NCBI GenBank assembly: GCA_017853735.1
Contig: JAFMJA010000157.1
Location: 1 to 6,487 of the forward strand
Direction of reading: 5' to 3'
Length of the DNA stretch: 6,487 nt
Source of the DNA: Burkholderiaceae bacterium
GTDB lineage: Bacteria > Pseudomonadota > Gammaproteobacteria > Burkholderiales > Burkholderiaceae_C
Position numbers and translations under genes: made by a program. This document shows positions 5,653 to 6,487 of the stretch, piece after piece (the first letter of the stretch is position 1; every line of letters begins with the position of its first letter). The notes under the pieces were generated by a model. It saw only the letters and a program-made list of their open reading frames with translations. It had not been told where the DNA came from and searched no databases.

Positions 5653-6395
5653 GACTCAAAGGAAAACAAGCCCTGGTGACGGCCGCCGGACAGGGCATTG
5701 GACGTGCTGCTGCCCTGGCCATGGCGACTGAAGGGGCGCAGGTGCTGGCAACCGATGTCAACCCAGAATTGCTCAAAGCCTACGCCGGTGTGAGTGGCGT
5801 CAAGACCGCAGTGTTGGATGTGCTGGACAAGCAGGCTATTGCCAAGCTGGTGGGCAGCCTGCCAGCGCTGGATGTGCTCTTCAATTGCGCCGGCTTTGTC
5901 CACAACGGCAGCATTCTGGAGGCCACCGACAAGGATTGGGACTTTGCCTTCAGCCTGAATGTGCGGGCCCAGTTCTGGATGATCCAGGCGGTGTTGCCAC
6001 GCATGCTGGAAAAAACTGCGGCCGGCGGCACGGCCAGCATCATCAATATGGCCAGCGTCTGCGGCAGCATGAAGGGTCTGCCCAATCGCTTCCTCTACGG
6101 CGCCTCCAAGGCGGCAGTAATCGGTCTGACCAAGAGCGTGGCAGCGGACTATGTTGGGCAAGGCATTCGCTGCAACGCCATCTGCCCAGGCACGGTGGAC
6201 ACCCCATCTTTGCAAGACCGTATCAATGCCTATGAGGATCCGGTGCAGGCGCGTAAAAACTTCGTCGCGCGCCAACCCATGGGTCGGCTGGCGCAAGCGC
6301 ATGAGATCGCACCCATTGTGGTGTATCTGGCCAGCGACGAATCGGTGTTTGCCACCGGCCAGGCGATTGCGGTCGATGGTGGTATGACGATCTGA
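5649..6395 (+). CDS. SDR-family NAD-dependent dehydrogenase, DHRS6 / 2-keto-3-deoxy-L-fuconate dehydrogenase-like
   Basis: This 248-residue classical short-chain dehydrogenase shows the nucleotide motif TAAGQGIG (11-18), with Ala in place of the usual first Gly, as in human DHRS6. D36 at the end of beta strand 2 favours NAD over NADP. NCAG lies at 79-82, and the catalytic tetrad is N104, S136, Y150 and K154. Conserved blocks include AAVIGLTKSVAAD (155-167), NAICPGTVDTPSL (176-188) and the C-terminal DGG. R147 (three before the Tyr) and R191 match arginines that bind the substrate carboxylate in DHRS6. Bacterial relatives oxidise 2-keto-3-deoxy sugar acids at C4 in non-phosphorylating pathways, which suits the dehydratase encoded just upstream. 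The ATG overlaps the preceding stop (ATGA), and GGAG at 5634-5637 lies 11 bases upstream, so the two genes are probably translationally coupled. The precise substrate is inferred, and a generic 3-oxoacyl reductase role is less likely. Confidence 0.95.
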   Translation: MRLKGKQALVTAAGQGIGRAAALAMATEGAQVLATDVNPELLKAYAGVSGVKTAVLDVLDKQAIAKLVGSLPALDVLFNCAGFVHNGSILEATDKDWDFAFSLNVRAQFWMIQAVLPRMLEKTAAGGTASIINMASVCGSMKGLPNRFLYGASKAAVIGLTKSVAADYVGQGIRCNAICPGTVDTPSLQDRINAYEDPVQARKNFVARQPMGRLAQAHEIAPIVVYLASDESVFATGQAIAVDGGMTI

Positions 6396-6406
6396 ACCGG
6401 GCATGC

Positions 6407-6434
6407 CTCAAGTCGCGCATGTTCGCGCCTTGAG
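6407..6434 (+). other. Possible hairpin after the SDR gene
   Basis: CTCAAG (6407-6412) pairs with CTTGAG (6429-6434). After a two-base bulge, GCGC (6415-6418) pairs with GCGC (6425-6428), around the loop ATGTTC. It starts 12 bp after the SDR stop. No T-run follows, so it is not a canonical intrinsic terminator and may only stabilise the message end. The rest of 6396-6487 shows no gene I can support. A frame from ATG 6403 stays open to the window end, but it has no ribosome binding site and no recognisable sequence. Confidence 0.35.
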
Positions 6435-6487
6435 CCGGCGCGAGACTGTTCCAGCGCATGAAATCTGCCAGCGCCAGTTCAACCCAC

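Noticed and set aside
5295..6404. 369-codon minus-strand frame opposite the dehydratase and SDR genes
   Set aside because: Both plus-strand genes carry full catalytic motifs; the antisense translation is low-complexity and unlike any family I know.
6223..6459. Minus-strand frame entering from the right edge
   Set aside because: It would overlap the SDR gene by about 170 bp, and its translation is Arg/Pro/His-rich without motif.

Overview
The window is a GC-rich chromosomal stretch carrying a sugar-acid uptake and catabolism locus. Gene types, signal peptide style and codon use fit a Burkholderiales betaproteobacterium, perhaps Comamonadaceae; this is inference by eye, because there is no rRNA or other marker. 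Nothing suggests phage, plasmid or recent transfer.

Layout: two transcription units diverge from a 123-bp regulatory gap (4414-4536). Leftward on the minus strand run a FadR-type GntR regulator (3691-4413), the TRAP transporter genes dctP (2661-3650), dctQ (2032-2598) and dctM (601-1995), and the 5' part of a UxaA/altronate-galactarate dehydratase family gene that leaves the window at base 1. Rightward on the plus strand run an enolase-superfamily dehydratase of the mandelate racemase subgroup (about 4537-5652) and a short-chain dehydrogenase (5649-6395). The second overlaps the first by the four bases ATGA. The last 92 bases hold only a possible hairpin.

How the genes fit together (inference): the periplasmic DctP captures a carboxylate, probably an aldonate or aldarate, and DctQM imports it. 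The mandelate racemase-type enzyme dehydrates it to a 2-keto-3-deoxy acid. The SDR resembles DHRS6 and 2-keto-3-deoxy-L-fuconate dehydrogenases and would oxidise that product. The UxaA-family protein provides a second, unrelated dehydratase chemistry. The GntR regulator probably controls both arms through the palindrome TGGTCAGACCA at 4437-4447. The exact substrate cannot be read from the sequence.

Non-coding signals are the most unusual part. The dctM-uxaA gap holds two tandem hairpin units of about 50 bp, related by a direct repeat, whose two left-arm differences are both compensated in the right arms. A perfect 9-bp GC-rich stem sits between dctP and dctQ. No stretch over 300 bases lacks a gene; the largest gaps are 488-600 and 4414-4536. 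The locus looks like a variant of known sugar-acid catabolic clusters rather than a wholly new kind of system.
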